The notes under the pieces: model-generated
The model's input: the letters and a program-made list of their open reading frames with translations, nothing else
The model's database searches: none
Told to the model about the DNA's origin: nothing
Assembly: GCA_963575745.1 (NCBI GenBank)
Contig: CAUYUJ010005669.1
Span: forward strand, 835,628 to 899,627
Direction of reading: 5' to 3'
Source of the DNA: Prorocentrum cordatum
Taxonomy: Eukaryota > Sar > Dinophyceae > Prorocentrales > Prorocentraceae
Length of the DNA stretch: 64,000 nucleotides
Shown: positions 44,885 to 55,125 of the stretch, one piece after another
Layout of the letters: each line of letters starts with the position of its first letter
Position numbering within the stretch: the stretch's first letter is position 1
Made by a program: the position numbers and the translations under genes

Positions 44885-45110
44885 CAGGCGCTGTGGTGTA
44901 TATTTGCGTTGCGTTGCGCGTGGATGCTGTGGTGTAAACAGGCGCTTTGGTGTGCACAAGCACAGGCGCTACGGTGCACGCAAGCACTGTGGTGTACACA
45001 GGCGCTGTGTTGCGCACGTGGCTGCCGCGATGTACACATTCGCTGTGGTGTACAAAGGCGCTGCAGTGCACGCAAGCACTGTGGTGTACACAGGCGATGC
45101 GCTGCACACG
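44885..45110 (-). repeat. 18-bp minisatellite, locus 3, inverted
   Basis: Units of CTGTGGTGTACACAGGCG type are the reverse complement of the family at 28.9-30.07 and 35.7-36.0 kb. About 12 diverged units. Confidence 0.75.
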
Positions 45111-45119
45111 GTTGAAATC

Positions 45120-45660
45120 CTTAAAAACCTCTGGTGCTTGTAAGGGTTTCAAAATCGAGTGTCCGAATAACATATACAAACACAAGGTTTCGCAACACGG
45201 ATGCCCCAAAAAAACATGAGCGCGCGTTTTTGCTATGCTTCCTGGCGGTGCTTAACAACAATGTTTTTTCAAGCAAGTAATTTTCACAAAAAATGCCAAA
45301 CGGGCTTCGCGCGCGCGCATGTCAAAATCGTTTGAACGCCCTTGCACGCGCGCGCGGTCGCGAGAGCGTCACCGCGGCTGCGTCGGTCGCGCCAATCTAG
45401 ATGACCGCTGCGCGCGCAATCATGTGCGGGCTAGCGCGGCCGCGCAGATGCACCAGCCAGGGCCAAGCACTCATAGCAATCGTTTCCGCATGGGGTTTGC
45501 AAGCCAAGTTGCGGGTGGGTGGGTGGGATGATTCCGCGGGCAGTGGAGTCGGTAACTTCAAGTTCGGTAAGGTGACTTGCACCACATAGATTGCACCGCG
45601 TAGGCTGCAAGAACCTACTGTTTGGGGTCCAGGTTGGCCAACATTCCTTTTGGACAGGAG
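45120..45660. other. no gene recognised
   Basis: Mixed sequence with CGCG-rich words (about 45300-45440). Nothing recognisable. Confidence 0.5.
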
Positions 45661-45689
45661 AATCTGGGACGGCGACAAGGCGGCGACTG

Positions 45690-45865
45690 GGAGGCGACGG
45701 CGGCCACATAGCAGCCAGGCCGACGAACAGGTCCAAACGACGGGCGGCGACGAGGCGGCGACGGGGCGGCGACGGCGGTCACGTAGCCGCTGGACCGGAG
45801 ACGCGGCACAGACAACGGGCGGCGACGGGGTGGCGACGGCGGCCACATAGCCGCCAGACCGAAGA
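45690..45865 (+). repeat. tandem repeat, three units (75 and 64 bp)
   Basis: GGCGACGGCGGCCACATAG-like words start at 45693, 45768 and 45832, each followed by CAGCC/CCGC and GACCGAAGA-like sequence. Confidence 0.65.
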
Positions 45866-48139
45866 CACGGCCCAGCTCCTTAGCACAGAGATAAGAACCC
45901 CTAAGTGCAAGCACTGCTAGGGGAATTACAAGCTCCAGGATCACACTAGGCGAGGAAGTCTCAAGCAGAGCACCTAGCCCAGCCTCTGGACACGTCTGGT
46001 GGTACGACAGGGAAGAGTTATCCACAACTACAAGGAATGGAGAAGGAGAAGGAGAAGGAGGAGGAGCGAGCGAGCGAGCGAAACCCTGGGACCCTGTGTC
46101 CACTGCAATCCGAGGCCCTCTGCGAACGCAGACACGCGTCGGGCATCAAGACACTCAAAAACAGGATCTGGGAGACCTTAAAAGGCGTGCTGTCTGTCGG
46201 TCAAGTCGCCCTGTTGGCGGGATGGCCCCACAAGCGGGGTGTACCGCCTGGGGTGCTCCACGGCACTGCTCCTAACCCCCCCCAGAGCAACACTCTTCCA
46301 CTCCAAGAGGAGGAGGAGGAGGAGGAGGAGGAGGAGGAGCAGGAGGAAAAGGGGGAAGAGGACGAGTATGATCAGGCGACTTCGAAGGGTGCGGTTTGAA
46401 AAGGGTGTGGTTTTGCAAAGGGTGCGGACCTCGACAGGGCTCTCCGTGGCGCCCCGAGGCGGCCCGACGAGAACATCCCAGAGCCTGAACGGTGCCGATC
46501 GCAGACCGCACCCTGGCGTAAACATACCCTTCACAGTCGCCGAATGAAGAAGAGAGGCGGGGCGGCGGTCCCTGCCGGGAACTGCGCGAACCAGGCGCGC
46601 ACGCCGCCGGCGCCGCCCTCCGAGGGCACCAGCAGCCCGCCGAGGCCTCGCAGTCGCGCCGCGGCGCACGGCGGCGCCGCCACCACCGCCGCCGTCGACG
46701 CCGCCGTCGCCGCCGCCGTCGTCGGCGCCGTTGTCGGCGCCGTCGCCGTCGCCGTCCCCTTAGATCCGATGTGTCGGATGTGGGATCTCAGGGTTCAGTG
46801 TGTTTCGCGATGTCGGATCTCAGGGTCGTCCTTTTTGTCGCCCTCCTCCTCCTCCTCCTACTCCTCCTCCTCGTCGTCGTTGTCGTCGTCGTCGTCTTAG
46901 GTCGAGCCGCCTGTCGAAGCCCGTTGGCCGCGGCGCCGCGGGCACGGCATCGCCGCGAGCGACGGCGGAGAGCCGCTGCCGCCTTCAGCACAGCGCGAAG
47001 CTACAAAGACGGCGCGCAGCGCACGCAGCTAACCTGTGGTTCGGGAAAACGAGGTTCGCTAGAGCCACCCAAATGAACAGGCCCCTCTTCGAGTCAGAAG
47101 TGCAGCGCGTATACGATATTCGTGACCTATTCCTCGGGGTCGAGGCCGCCCATGAAAGCGCGGAATTTGCCGTGGCGCGTCGTGCGCAGACGGCCCGCCC
47201 TCCGAGAAAGTCTGCCCCCCCTGGCGCGCCGCCGAACACCACCGCCGTGTCTGGGCAGGGGACGGCCCTGGCTGGGCGCAGCGGTGGTGTAACCAGGTGC
47301 CCTCGAAGAGCGCAAGCCGAGGGTCCAAGAGATCCTCGAACGTCCACGCCGAGACGTCTGCAGCGGCGTCGGGCCGCGTGGTGGGGTACCGGTGACCCGA
47401 AGAGCAGGGATGCGAAGCGAGCCTCGGTCAGGAGGCACTGCATCCTTACAGTGGACTTGGACTGCACGGCACCGAGATTCGAGCTTCGCGCCGCACGGAG
47501 CGACACGCGCGGCTAAGACGTCTAAATCTATCCGCGCCCTCGCGCCGCCCCCCCCCACCCCCAACACCCTGGCGAAGGACCGCTTTCTCGCACTAGGCAG
47601 CGAAGCGCGACACGCGACTCCCTTCGAACCCGTGGGCGACCTGCACCACCCAATCTCGCGATTCGCGGAGCGCGAAGCGTAGTTACTTTCGCGCCCTCGA
47701 GCAGCCTCGCCTGGAGGTCACCTCTCCAGGCGTAGGCGTCGGAGCTCACAGAGCAACTACCCAGGCATAGCACAGGCGCGCCGCATGAGTACAAGCATAG
47801 GCACGGGCACAGGCATAGCCATTGGCACGGAAGGCGCAGGCATGGGCACAAGCGTAGGCATATCCCGAAACAGAGGTCCAGACACGAGCAAACCAAACAT
47901 TTGCCACGGTGCCCCTAGACACGAGGTGGAGCGTCCTCAGGTTCATTTGACTTCTTCATTGCTTCAAGCTGATCCTTTAAGGCTAAGGGCCCCAGGGTGC
48001 CCCAAGCCCCGACTTCCAGGAACTCTTGGACGTTATGGGGCGCGTGCGCGCGCTCCTGGGTCTTTTCGCACGACTGTTCCGGAGACCTCGGGAGGAGTGC
48101 TTCGGAACCCGCACTTCCATCTTGGAGGACATGCGGTCA
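45866..48139. other. no gene assigned; short GGA and GCC/GTC tracts
   Basis: A GGA tract at about 46300-46345 and GCC/GTC-rich DNA at about 46680-46900. The plus frame 46800-47516 and overlapping minus frames are all open. The GC bias prevents choosing one, and none has a domain. GATCTCAGGGTT-like words repeat near 46788 and 46816. Confidence 0.45.
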
Positions 48140-48144
48140 AGAGG

Positions 48145-48310
48145 TGCTGGGCCTGTTTTCCATCACCACCACCATGAGTTGGATGGGGGGAAGGAGGAGG
48201 AAGAGGAGAAGGAGGACGAGGAGGAGGAGAAGAGGGGGAGGGGGAGGAGGAGGAGGAGAACCCCCTCCCCCTCCAATTGATGGTGGTGCTGGTGGAGAAC
48301 AAGCCCTTCA
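48145..48310. mobile_element. 5-bp-TSD TIR element, copy 2
   Basis: Perfect TSD AGAGG at 48140-48144 and 48311-48315. Ends are TGCTGGGCCTGTTTTCC and, in reverse complement, TGAAGGGCTTGTTCTCC. The core is (GGA)n, opposite in sense to copy 1. Length 166 bp. Confidence 0.88.
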
Positions 48311-48531
48311 AGAGGGGGGGGGGACGGGGGAGGTCCCCATGCCGTCCTTCGCAGAGCAGCTGCGCGCCGCGCCCCTGCGCGCAAGCGAGCGGCCACGAGC
48401 TGAAGAGGCCCCGACGCATGGGAACCTCTGGCTCTGCAGAGGCGAGAGCCGAAAGCAACAGATCGAGAGCAGCCGCGCACGAACCCATTCGATCTCGCCC
48501 CCTCGGCCGCATACACAGAAGAATGCACGTC

Positions 48532-48668
48532 TGATGGGTCTGTTTTCCACCACCACCACCATAAGTTGGAGGCGGCGGAGGAGGACGAGGAGGAGGACCA
48601 AGAGGAGGAGGAGAAGGACCCCCTCCCCCTCCAACTTATGGTGGTGGTGGTGGAATACAGGCCCAGCA
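48532..48668. mobile_element. 5-bp-TSD TIR element, copy 3
   Basis: TSD ACGTC (48527-48531) and ACGTG (48669-48673), 4 of 5 matching. Ends are TGATGGGTCTGTTTTCC and, in reverse complement, TGCTGGGCCTGTATTCC. (GGA)n core, 137 bp, the shortest copy. It lies 221 bp from copy 2. Confidence 0.86.
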
Positions 48669-48679
48669 ACGTGGGCCAT

Positions 48680-49445
48680 CCTGGAGGCCCCATGGATCGG
48701 CCCAAGAGTCCCAGAGCATGGAAGCACACACGTGCGTGGCACAGTTTGTGCCTACGACAGGCGCGCGCCTCGACGACTTCGGCGCTGGTCTCCGACACCG
48801 CGCGGACCAGCCAGCCCTCACAGATCGGCGGACTTTCGACCGCCCGATCGTTCGAGTAGGGGATCGCCTACAGACTTGATCGCCCCCAGACATGAATTAT
48901 CGCCGAATCTGTGAACAGCGCGTAGCATCTTCATATAATCACGAAACGTCTACACATGCTGCATGGATTCGGCGAGAAATCAAGCTTGGGAGAGATCAAG
49001 CCTGTAGTCGATCCCCTAGTCGAATCGTTGCTTGCTGGTCAATTCTGGGCCACTGGCGGCGTTCAACCTTGGACGCTCGATCTTAAGCGAGTCCAAGACT
49101 GCTCACGAGGACCCCAACAGACCCGCCCCAGAGAGCCCCCGAGGTCCCTGAGAAGAAGTTCCCAAGAGGGGGACCTCAAGCTGCGATTTAGAACCCCTCA
49201 GCCCAAGATGCCCCACGAGACTGCCAGGAAGCCCCCAGAACGCTCCCTTGAGGCTCCCGGGCGCCCCGAGAGATCCCTAGGAGGCCACCAGGAGGCTCCC
49301 AAGAGGCCCCTAGGAAACCCCCGAGAAAACCCCAGGAGGCACCCAAGAGAACCCCAAGAGGCCTCCCAAAGGATCCCAAATGGGCTTCCAAAAGGCCTCT
49401 GGCCTACAACCCAGGCACGGTCGCAGGATGGGCCGAAGGCCTCCA
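48680..49445. other. no gene; diverged CCCAAGAGGC minisatellite
   Basis: From about 49100 to 49400 the sequence is made of diverged units of 20-24 bp, CCAGGAGGCTCCCAAGAGG-like, resembling the 21-bp family at 28.7 kb. The preceding part is unassigned. Confidence 0.5.
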
Positions 49446-49519
49446 AGCGGATGACCCTTTTCAACGCACGGCCTGCACGTTCAGCGATTAGAACACACGT
49501 GCATAGGAGAGGGGGTGAC

Positions 49520-49929
49520 GGGGAGGAGGAGGAGGAGGAGGAGGAGGAGGAGGAGGAGGAGGAGGAGGAGGAGGAGGAGGAGGAGGAGGGAGGAGGAGGA
49601 GGAGGAGGAGGAGGAGGAGGAGAGGAGGAGGAGGAGGAGGAGGGAGAGGAGGGGGGAGGGGGAGGAGGAGGAGGAGAGGGAGGAGGAGGAGGAGGCGGAA
49701 GAGGAGCAGCAGGAGGAGGAGAAGGCGGAGGAGGAGGAGAGAGTGGAGGAGAGGAGGAGGAGGAGAGGAGGAGGAGGAGCAGGAGGAGGAGGAGGAGGCG
49801 GAGGAGGAGAAGGAGGAGAAGGACTTCGCCTGCCCCAATCCCCCTCTCCCCTTCCTCCCACGCCCCCCCCTCCCCAACCCCTCTTCCGCTGCCGCTGGGC
49901 CCCCTCCCCCCTTCTCCCCCTTATCCACT
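49520..49929. repeat. (GGA)n tract plus duplicated block, left copy
   Basis: A GGA tract at 49524-49812 is followed by about 120 bp (49810-49929) starting GGAGAAGGACTTCGCCTGCC and ending CCTTATCCACTCT. The same end block, again preceded by a GGA tract, is at 54222-54341. The left copy lies directly upstream of the intact RT ORF. Confidence 0.85.
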
Positions 49930-50107
49930 CTTCTGGCCCGACCCCCTTCTGGCCCGACTCGGAGGAGAAGCAGTGGGGGATCAAGGAGGGTGGGGGACCG
50001 GGCGGTGGAGCCGGGCCATGGCGCCGGGTTGCCCCCATGGCGGCGGCTGAGGCGGCTGCCCCAGCGGCTTCTGCTGTGCGAGAGGCTGCCGCAGGACGCA
50101 CCCGGCC

Positions 50108-53100
50108 ATGGCTGCTGCCTCTACTTGCACGTGGGAGGTGAGTGAGCAGGCGGCCCGGAAACCTGCCACCTGTGCGAAGTGCTCCACGCCGTTCGAGACA
50201 GGGGACCTTCTGCTTCGCCGGGCCAATACGCGTAACACTCGGCTCATCCATCCCGGGTGCTCGCACGGACTGGTCAACGACACATCTTCTATCGTGGGGT
50301 TTGGGCAGCTTCCCCTGGCCACGAGACAGAGACTGGAACGTTCCCTCTCGCATGCAGCATCCGCCCACGGCCTTTCTGGAGACGTTCCCCAACCTCGCCT
50401 CGAACGGCTCCCTGACGATCCGGACCACGTCCCACCCCGTAATGAACTTCGTTACCTCCACCTGTGGGACGACGTGGCTTGGGAAAGGATCAACATCTGC
50501 CCCAACGTGATCCGCCACGTGCCGGACCACTGGAGGAGCAGCATCGCCGAGGCTAAGCACGCGGTTGCCGCTGCCATCGACGCGGTGCGTGGTCGCGTCG
50601 ATGACGAGGCAGAACGTCGGCGCGGCCAACTCTGGAAGTTGTTTCTTTGTGTCGATGCCTTGCTCTTGCATTCGGTGCCTCGGCAGCGTGGGGGCCGGCG
50701 TGGACAGGGCAACCACACGCTGAACGCTATCCTCACCGCCCGGCTACGTGCTTTCTGGAGTGGCGCTTGGCCGCAGCTGCTGTTGGAGTTGGAGGGGCAC
50801 CAGAGCACGGTCAAGAGCTCCCCGGCGCAATCCCGTTCTTCCGAGGCGGTTGCTGCACGGGATGTCCGGGTCATCGAACATTTCGTCGCCAACAAAGCGG
50901 TCAGCAAGGCCCTCGCTCGGGTGCACGCACCCATGCGTTTCGCCCAGGGCGACGACGTCCCGAGGCGCCTGCAGGACATGTTCCCCAGGCCAGCTCGACC
51001 GCTGCCTCCGCAGCCCGCCCACGAGGAGGTCCCGCCGGAGTTGCGGGAGGAGCTCGTGACGCACATCTCGGCGGCCGTCGCGGCACTCCCGTCGATGTGC
51101 GGCGCTGGGCCCAACGGGTCCTTCTACGAGCACCTCAAGATCCACGCCTCCATCCAGGGCGGCCTGCAGGTCCTGGCCGGCGTTCTTGCGGACTTGCTGA
51201 CCGGCGAGGCCCCAGTCGAGGCGGTTCGGGCCTCCAGGAGCGGCCGCTGCCACTCGCCTCTGAAGCCAGACTCTGACGTCGACATTCGCCCATTGGTGTC
51301 CCCGTCTGGCCACTGGCGTGCTGCGCTCCGAGGGTGGGGCAACATGTTCTCTGAGGAGGTCCGGGACGCCGTGGGCGAATCTCAATACGGCGTCGCCCGG
51401 CCAGGTGGCCCTGTGGCGTGCCGGCATTTTGTCGAGGAGGCCCATTTGTTCTCTGACCCTGAGCTCACCCTGACAGCCCTTGATGTGGCGAACATGCACG
51501 GCAGCATGTGCTTGGGCAACATCGAGTCTGAGGTCCAACACCGAGTCCCCCGCATGTGGCCGCTGGTCTCTCGCTGGCTCCGTCTTGAAAGGCGCCATGT
51601 GTTCAAGGACTCGGCCGGCGCTCTCCACCCCATCGTCGCCACGACCGGGGTTGACCAGGGCTGCCCGTCGGCCTCCTACTTGGCTTGCCTGGGCGTCGCC
51701 CCGGTCCACGACGCCTTGAAGGAGAACTCGGTGGTGGTAGGGCTGCAGGACGACACGTACTTACTCACTCGCCCGGCGAACCTCCGGACCGCCCTGGAGG
51801 GGGCAGCCCCGGCCTTCAGCACCGCCGGCTGCACCCTGAAGCTGCGCAAGTGCTCGACGTGGTCTCCGGGGGCTTGCGACGTGGGGGCGTCGGGCATCCG
51901 ACGAGTTGCGTCGCCCCCGCTGGTACTCAAGCAGCCTCTCGCGCGCCCGGGCGTGGACTCCGCCGGCGATCCGGCCCTGCTCTTCACGAACGGGCCCTGC
52001 GAGGAGGTGCTGGCGGAACGGAGGCGCACGCTGAATCGCTTCTGCGAGCTCAAGGCGGCGGGGCTGGCCACGCACCTCGCAGTGTCCCTTGCTCGAGTGG
52101 CTACCGCCGGCGACGCCGTCTACCTCCAGCAGTGCCAGCCGCCCACGGAGGCCCAGTGTTCCGCGCTGGACACGGTGGTCTTGGACGGCATCTTCGACCT
52201 CCTGGGCGTGGACACCTCCGAGGTCACGCACCGCCTGCACCGGCAGCGATGGCTGCTGCCGTGGAAGGAGGTGGGGTACGGCCTGTCGAGCGCGGCCCTG
52301 AGCGCCAAGCCCAACTACTTGGCCTCCTGGCTGCGCGACCTCACCGAGAGCGCAGAGACCATGGGCCTCGCCAGCGCTTCCGCCCTGCTCGACAAGGCAC
52401 CCGCCCTCCGGGCCTGCCTTCAAGGCGTCGTCACCGGCATGTCGGCGCAGGGAGTGGATCTCCCAACTGGCATGAACGATGTCTTACTCCTAGGTCCGAC
52501 CGGCGCCGCGTCCAGATGGCGCTCCGAAGTGGTTTCTCGCATCAGCTCCGATATTCGCAGCGGTGCCACTGAGGAGTACGTCGCCACGATGCTGGAGTCT
52601 GGTGGCAGCGGTGGTGGCTCTTGTTTTGCAGTCCCGACGCTTCCGCACCACTGCCTGACGAACCAAGAGTTCGCCACCGCCAGCCGCCTCCGGATGTACT
52701 TGGACGTCCATGAGAAGCGGCCGGGCCACGACCTCCACTGTCGTCACAAGGGCGGCCGGCAGTCCGGGTACCAGGTCTGCAACCAGGTAGTCGACCTGAA
52801 GGGCCTCCATGGTCTCATGTGCAAGCGAGGGGGCCTCGTGGTGGGCAGGCACGACGCTCTCCGCGACGTCTTGGCGGGCATGATCACGGAGCATATGGGC
52901 GTCCCTGCTCGCACCGAGCAACACCCGCCAGGCGACCTGCCGGACGAGCGCCGCCCAGACATCGACTACCACGACAAGCGGATGGTGCGACAGTACCTAG
53001 ACGTTGCCGTCGTGACGCCACACATCAGGGCACTCCCAGGGGATGCGCGCCTGCACAGGGCTGGGGCGCTCATTGAGCGCGAGGAGAGCAACAAGAGACG

Positions 53101-53311
53101 CAAGTATCATATGCTCAGCCTCACTACTTTCGTGCTCTCTCACCTCGGCCGCATGGGCGGGGGGTGCCAGGGCATCATCAAGGCCTTCGCCAGCGGCCTT
53201 TCCGAGCGCGAGCGGTCCTCCGCAATAGACGGGTGCTACCAGCACCTAGCGGCGACGCTCCAGCGCGGCAACGTGGCCCTCTTGGCCGCGTCTGCGCCCC
53301 TCATCCCCTAG
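50108..53311 (+). CDS. non-LTR retrotransposon RT with restriction-like endonuclease, 1067 aa, intact
   Basis: Single uninterrupted frame from ATG 50108 (context GCCATGG) to TAG 53309-53311. Residues 22-51 form a C-x2-C-x22-H-x2-C zinc finger reminiscent of PARP-type fingers. RT motifs follow: IRPLVSPSGHW (392 on), motif A ALDVANMHGSM (Asp459), motif B TGVDQGCPSASYL (514-526), motif C VVGLQDDTYLL (Asp548-Asp549, with LQ where YA/FA is usual). Then come C878, a C-x9-H-x3-C knuckle (C891, H901, C905), a downstream RHD, and RPDI (949-952) with a second Asp in YLDVAVV (965). The last set is the PD-(D/E)xK restriction-like endonuclease layout of R2/CRE-type LINEs. It would nick target DNA and prime reverse transcription. 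It is likely a recent insertion, since it has no stop or shift. The clade cannot be fixed by eye. Confidence 0.9.
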   Translation: MAAASTCTWEVSEQAARKPATCAKCSTPFETGDLLLRRANTRNTRLIHPGCSHGLVNDTSSIVGFGQLPLATRQRLERSLSHAASAHGLSGDVPQPRLERLPDDPDHVPPRNELRYLHLWDDVAWERINICPNVIRHVPDHWRSSIAEAKHAVAAAIDAVRGRVDDEAERRRGQLWKLFLCVDALLLHSVPRQRGGRRGQGNHTLNAILTARLRAFWSGAWPQLLLELEGHQSTVKSSPAQSRSSEAVAARDVRVIEHFVANKAVSKALARVHAPMRFAQGDDVPRRLQDMFPRPARPLPPQPAHEEVPPELREELVTHISAAVAALPSMCGAGPNGSFYEHLKIHASIQGGLQVLAGVLADLLTGEAPVEAVRASRSGRCHSPLKPDSDVDIRPLVSPSGHWRAALRGWGNMFSEEVRDAVGESQYGVARPGGPVACRHFVEEAHLFSDPELTLTALDVANMHGSMCLGNIESEVQHRVPRMWPLVSRWLRLERRHVFKDSAGALHPIVATTGVDQGCPSASYLACLGVAPVHDALKENSVVVGLQDDTYLLTRPANLRTALEGAAPAFSTAGCTLKLRKCSTWSPGACDVGASGIRRVASPPLVLKQPLARPGVDSAGDPALLFTNGPCEEVLAERRRTLNRFCELKAAGLATHLAVSLARVATAGDAVYLQQCQPPTEAQCSALDTVVLDGIFDLLGVDTSEVTHRLHRQRWLLPWKEVGYGLSSAALSAKPNYLASWLRDLTESAETMGLASASALLDKAPALRACLQGVVTGMSAQGVDLPTGMNDVLLLGPTGAASRWRSEVVSRISSDIRSGATEEYVATMLESGGSGGGSCFAVPTLPHHCLTNQEFATASRLRMYLDVHEKRPGHDLHCRHKGGRQSGYQVCNQVVDLKGLHGLMCKRGGLVVGRHDALRDVLAGMITEHMGVPARTEQHPPGDLPDERRPDIDYHDKRMVRQYLDVAVVTPHIRALPGDARLHRAGALIEREESNKRRKYHMLSLTTFVLSHLGRMGGGCQGIIKAFASGLSERERSSAIDGCYQHLAATLQRGNVALLAASAPLIP

Positions 53312-53552
53312 CGCGCCCCCCCCCTCCCCCCTCCCTCCTCCCCCGCTTCGTTTAACTTGTTTTTTTCCAGTCAGCCCCCTCTCCCCCCCTCTCCTCCCCG
53401 CTCCTTGCTTAGGCGGGGCTGCGCTGGCGCCTAAGGGGGGGGTGGGGGGGGCGCACACCCCCCCGCCGCGCCCGCGCCTCCTCCCTCTTCCGGTTCCCTC
53501 TTCCCCCCTCCCTCCTCCCCTCCTCTTTCCTCTTTCCGCGTTTTTGATTTTC
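53312..53552 (+). other. C/T-rich 3' flank of the RT ORF
   Basis: Immediately after the stop comes a C/T-rich stretch with G runs (53425-53450) and a T run (53358-53367). It is probably the retroelement 3' UTR. No polyadenylation-type tail is evident. Confidence 0.45.
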
Positions 53553-53555
53553 GGA

Positions 53556-53634
53556 GAGGGGGGCCCTGTCGTGTTCCTCGGTGCCGCCAGGCAAAGCCGC
53601 ACCGAGGGGCGAAAAAATGTGATGGGCCCCCCTC
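53556..53634. repeat. fold-back unit 1
   Basis: Outer arms GAGGGGGGCCC (53556-53566) and GGGCCCCCCTC (53624-53634) are exact inverses. An inner pair CCTCGGTGC/GCACCGAGG adds a second stem, and CGAAAAAATGTGATG follows the inner arm. It is homologous to 53689-53770. Confidence 0.75.
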
Positions 53635-53688
53635 TGTCTTTAACACGGTTCGTATCCCAGCATTCACGCTGTGAGTCTTAGTCTTGGG

Positions 53689-53770
53689 GAGGGGGGCCCT
53701 GTCATGTCCCTCGGTGTGCCGCCTATTCAAAGCCGCGCCGGGGGGCGAAAAAATATGATGGGCCCCCCTT
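53689..53770. repeat. fold-back unit 2
   Basis: Second copy, about 133 bp downstream, with the same outer arms (GAGGGGGGCCC and GGGCCCCCC) and the same CGAAAAAATATGATG motif. Inner arms are partly decayed. The two copies could be tandem 3'-end units of the upstream retroelement or independent fold-back elements. Confidence 0.7.
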
Positions 53771-53916
53771 CGTCTAGCACTGGGCAACAAGTGGCCAGCG
53801 CTTCCGCCCCAAGTCGGGGGAGATTTCCCGTAGAACGTGCTGTGGACTGGCCTCACACGCCTGGCCCCAGAGGACACCCATCGCAAAGCGAGGTGGGTGC
53901 TGGGGCCGCGGGTTAA

Positions 53917-54341
53917 CGGAGGAGGAGGAGGAGGAGGAGGAGGAGGTGGAGGAGGAGGAGGAGGAGGAGGAGGGAGGGGAGGAGGAGGAGAGGAGGAGGA
54001 GGAGGAGGAGGGGGGAGGAGGTAGAGGAGGAGGAGGGGGGAGGGGGAGGAGGAAAGGAGGAGGAGGAGCAGGAGAGGAGGAGGAGGAGGCGGAGGAGGAG
54101 CAGCAGGAGGAGGAGAAGGCGGAGGAGGAGGAGAGAGTGGAGGAGAGAGTGGAGGAGGAGGAGGAGGAGGAGGAGGAGGAGGAGGAGCAGGAGGAGGAGG
54201 AGGAGGCGGAGGAGGAGAAGGAGGAGAAGGACTTCGCCTGCCCCAATCCCCCTCTCCCCTTCCTCCCACGCCCCCCCCTCCCCAACCCCTCTTCCGCTGC
54301 CGCTGGGCCCCCTCCCCCCTTCTCCCCCTTATCCACTCTCC
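53917..54341. repeat. (GGA)n tract plus duplicated block, right copy
   Basis: A GGA tract (53917-54225) is followed by the roughly 120-bp block duplicated from 49810-49929. Identity ends abruptly at CCACTCT. The two copies flank the RT ORF in direct orientation. Confidence 0.85.
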
Positions 54342-54413
54342 GTCCCTTCCGGCGCCCCTCGTCCTCGCCCACCCCATTCCCTGGTACAGTGCTTCTCTAT
54401 GCTTGGTCCAGCC

Positions 54414-54479
54414 ATGGCCCCCCAGAGCTCTCGAGCTCGTTCCCGGGGCAAGACGAAGCCAGGACGAGGACAAAATCGG
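54414..54479 (+). CDS. candidate first exon with GTGAGT donor
   Basis: ATG at 54414 in GCCATGG context opens 22 codons rich in Arg/Gly/Lys (MAPQSSRARSRGKTKPGRG...), followed at once by a consensus GTGAGT. It could be the N-terminal exon of a gene or element. No acceptor or next exon can be assigned. The hAT-like element lies 71 bp downstream. Confidence 0.22.
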
Positions 54480-54550
54480 GTGAGTATAAATCGAGCATCT
54501 CTGAGATGTGGCGGCTCTGCAGGATGTCTCGAGCGCCGCGGCCTTCTCAG

Positions 54551-54693
54551 CAGGGCTGGACCTAAGCGGTGTTTTGGCGATTTCGTGGGCCGTTGTCGTT
54601 TCGATTTCGTTTTGCGGTAAAGGCGGATTGAAGACACAACGAAGGAAAACGAAAAAAATACGAAACGAAAACCACCGTTTAGGTTCAGCCCTG
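54551..54693. mobile_element. hAT-like MITE, 143 bp
   Basis: Perfect 8-bp TSD CTTCTCAG at 54543-54550 and 54694-54701. TIRs begin CAGGGCTGGACCTAAGCGGTG on the left and, in reverse complement, CAGGGCTGAACCTAAACGGTG on the right. The interior is A/T-richer (AAACGAAAA words) and non-coding. An 8-bp TSD with TIRs starting CAGGG is the hAT signature. The transposase must come from elsewhere. Confidence 0.92.
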
Positions 54694-55125
54694 CTTCTCA
54701 GAGCGTTCCAGAACGCTGTGGAACGGATTTGTCCTTGTCCCAGCTCCGCCCGACGGGGCCCGACTTCATCCTGGAGAATCTGGAGGCCGCGGGCGCCCGA
54801 AACTCGCCTCGGGAGCCCCGAACTGACAAAACACACATGCTGGCCAGACTTCCTCGCGACGCCGGGAGTCCGGGGTCCTCTCCTGAAGAATCTGCCCGGG
54901 CAACTCTCCAGGGGATGCGCTCTCGCCAGAATCCCACCAGACCTCTGGGCGGAGTTGGTATGATCGTTTTCAAAACTTCATGAATCGCGTCTCGGGGGTA
55001 GACAGGTGGGGTAGGCCGTGTAAGATAGTCGCGCAAGTATCCTCTTCAGGCCGCCAGACAACAAAAAAACAACCCTTTTCGGTCAAAAGGGGTCGGTCTT
55101 CGCCTTACATCCTGCCTCGTCGGTC

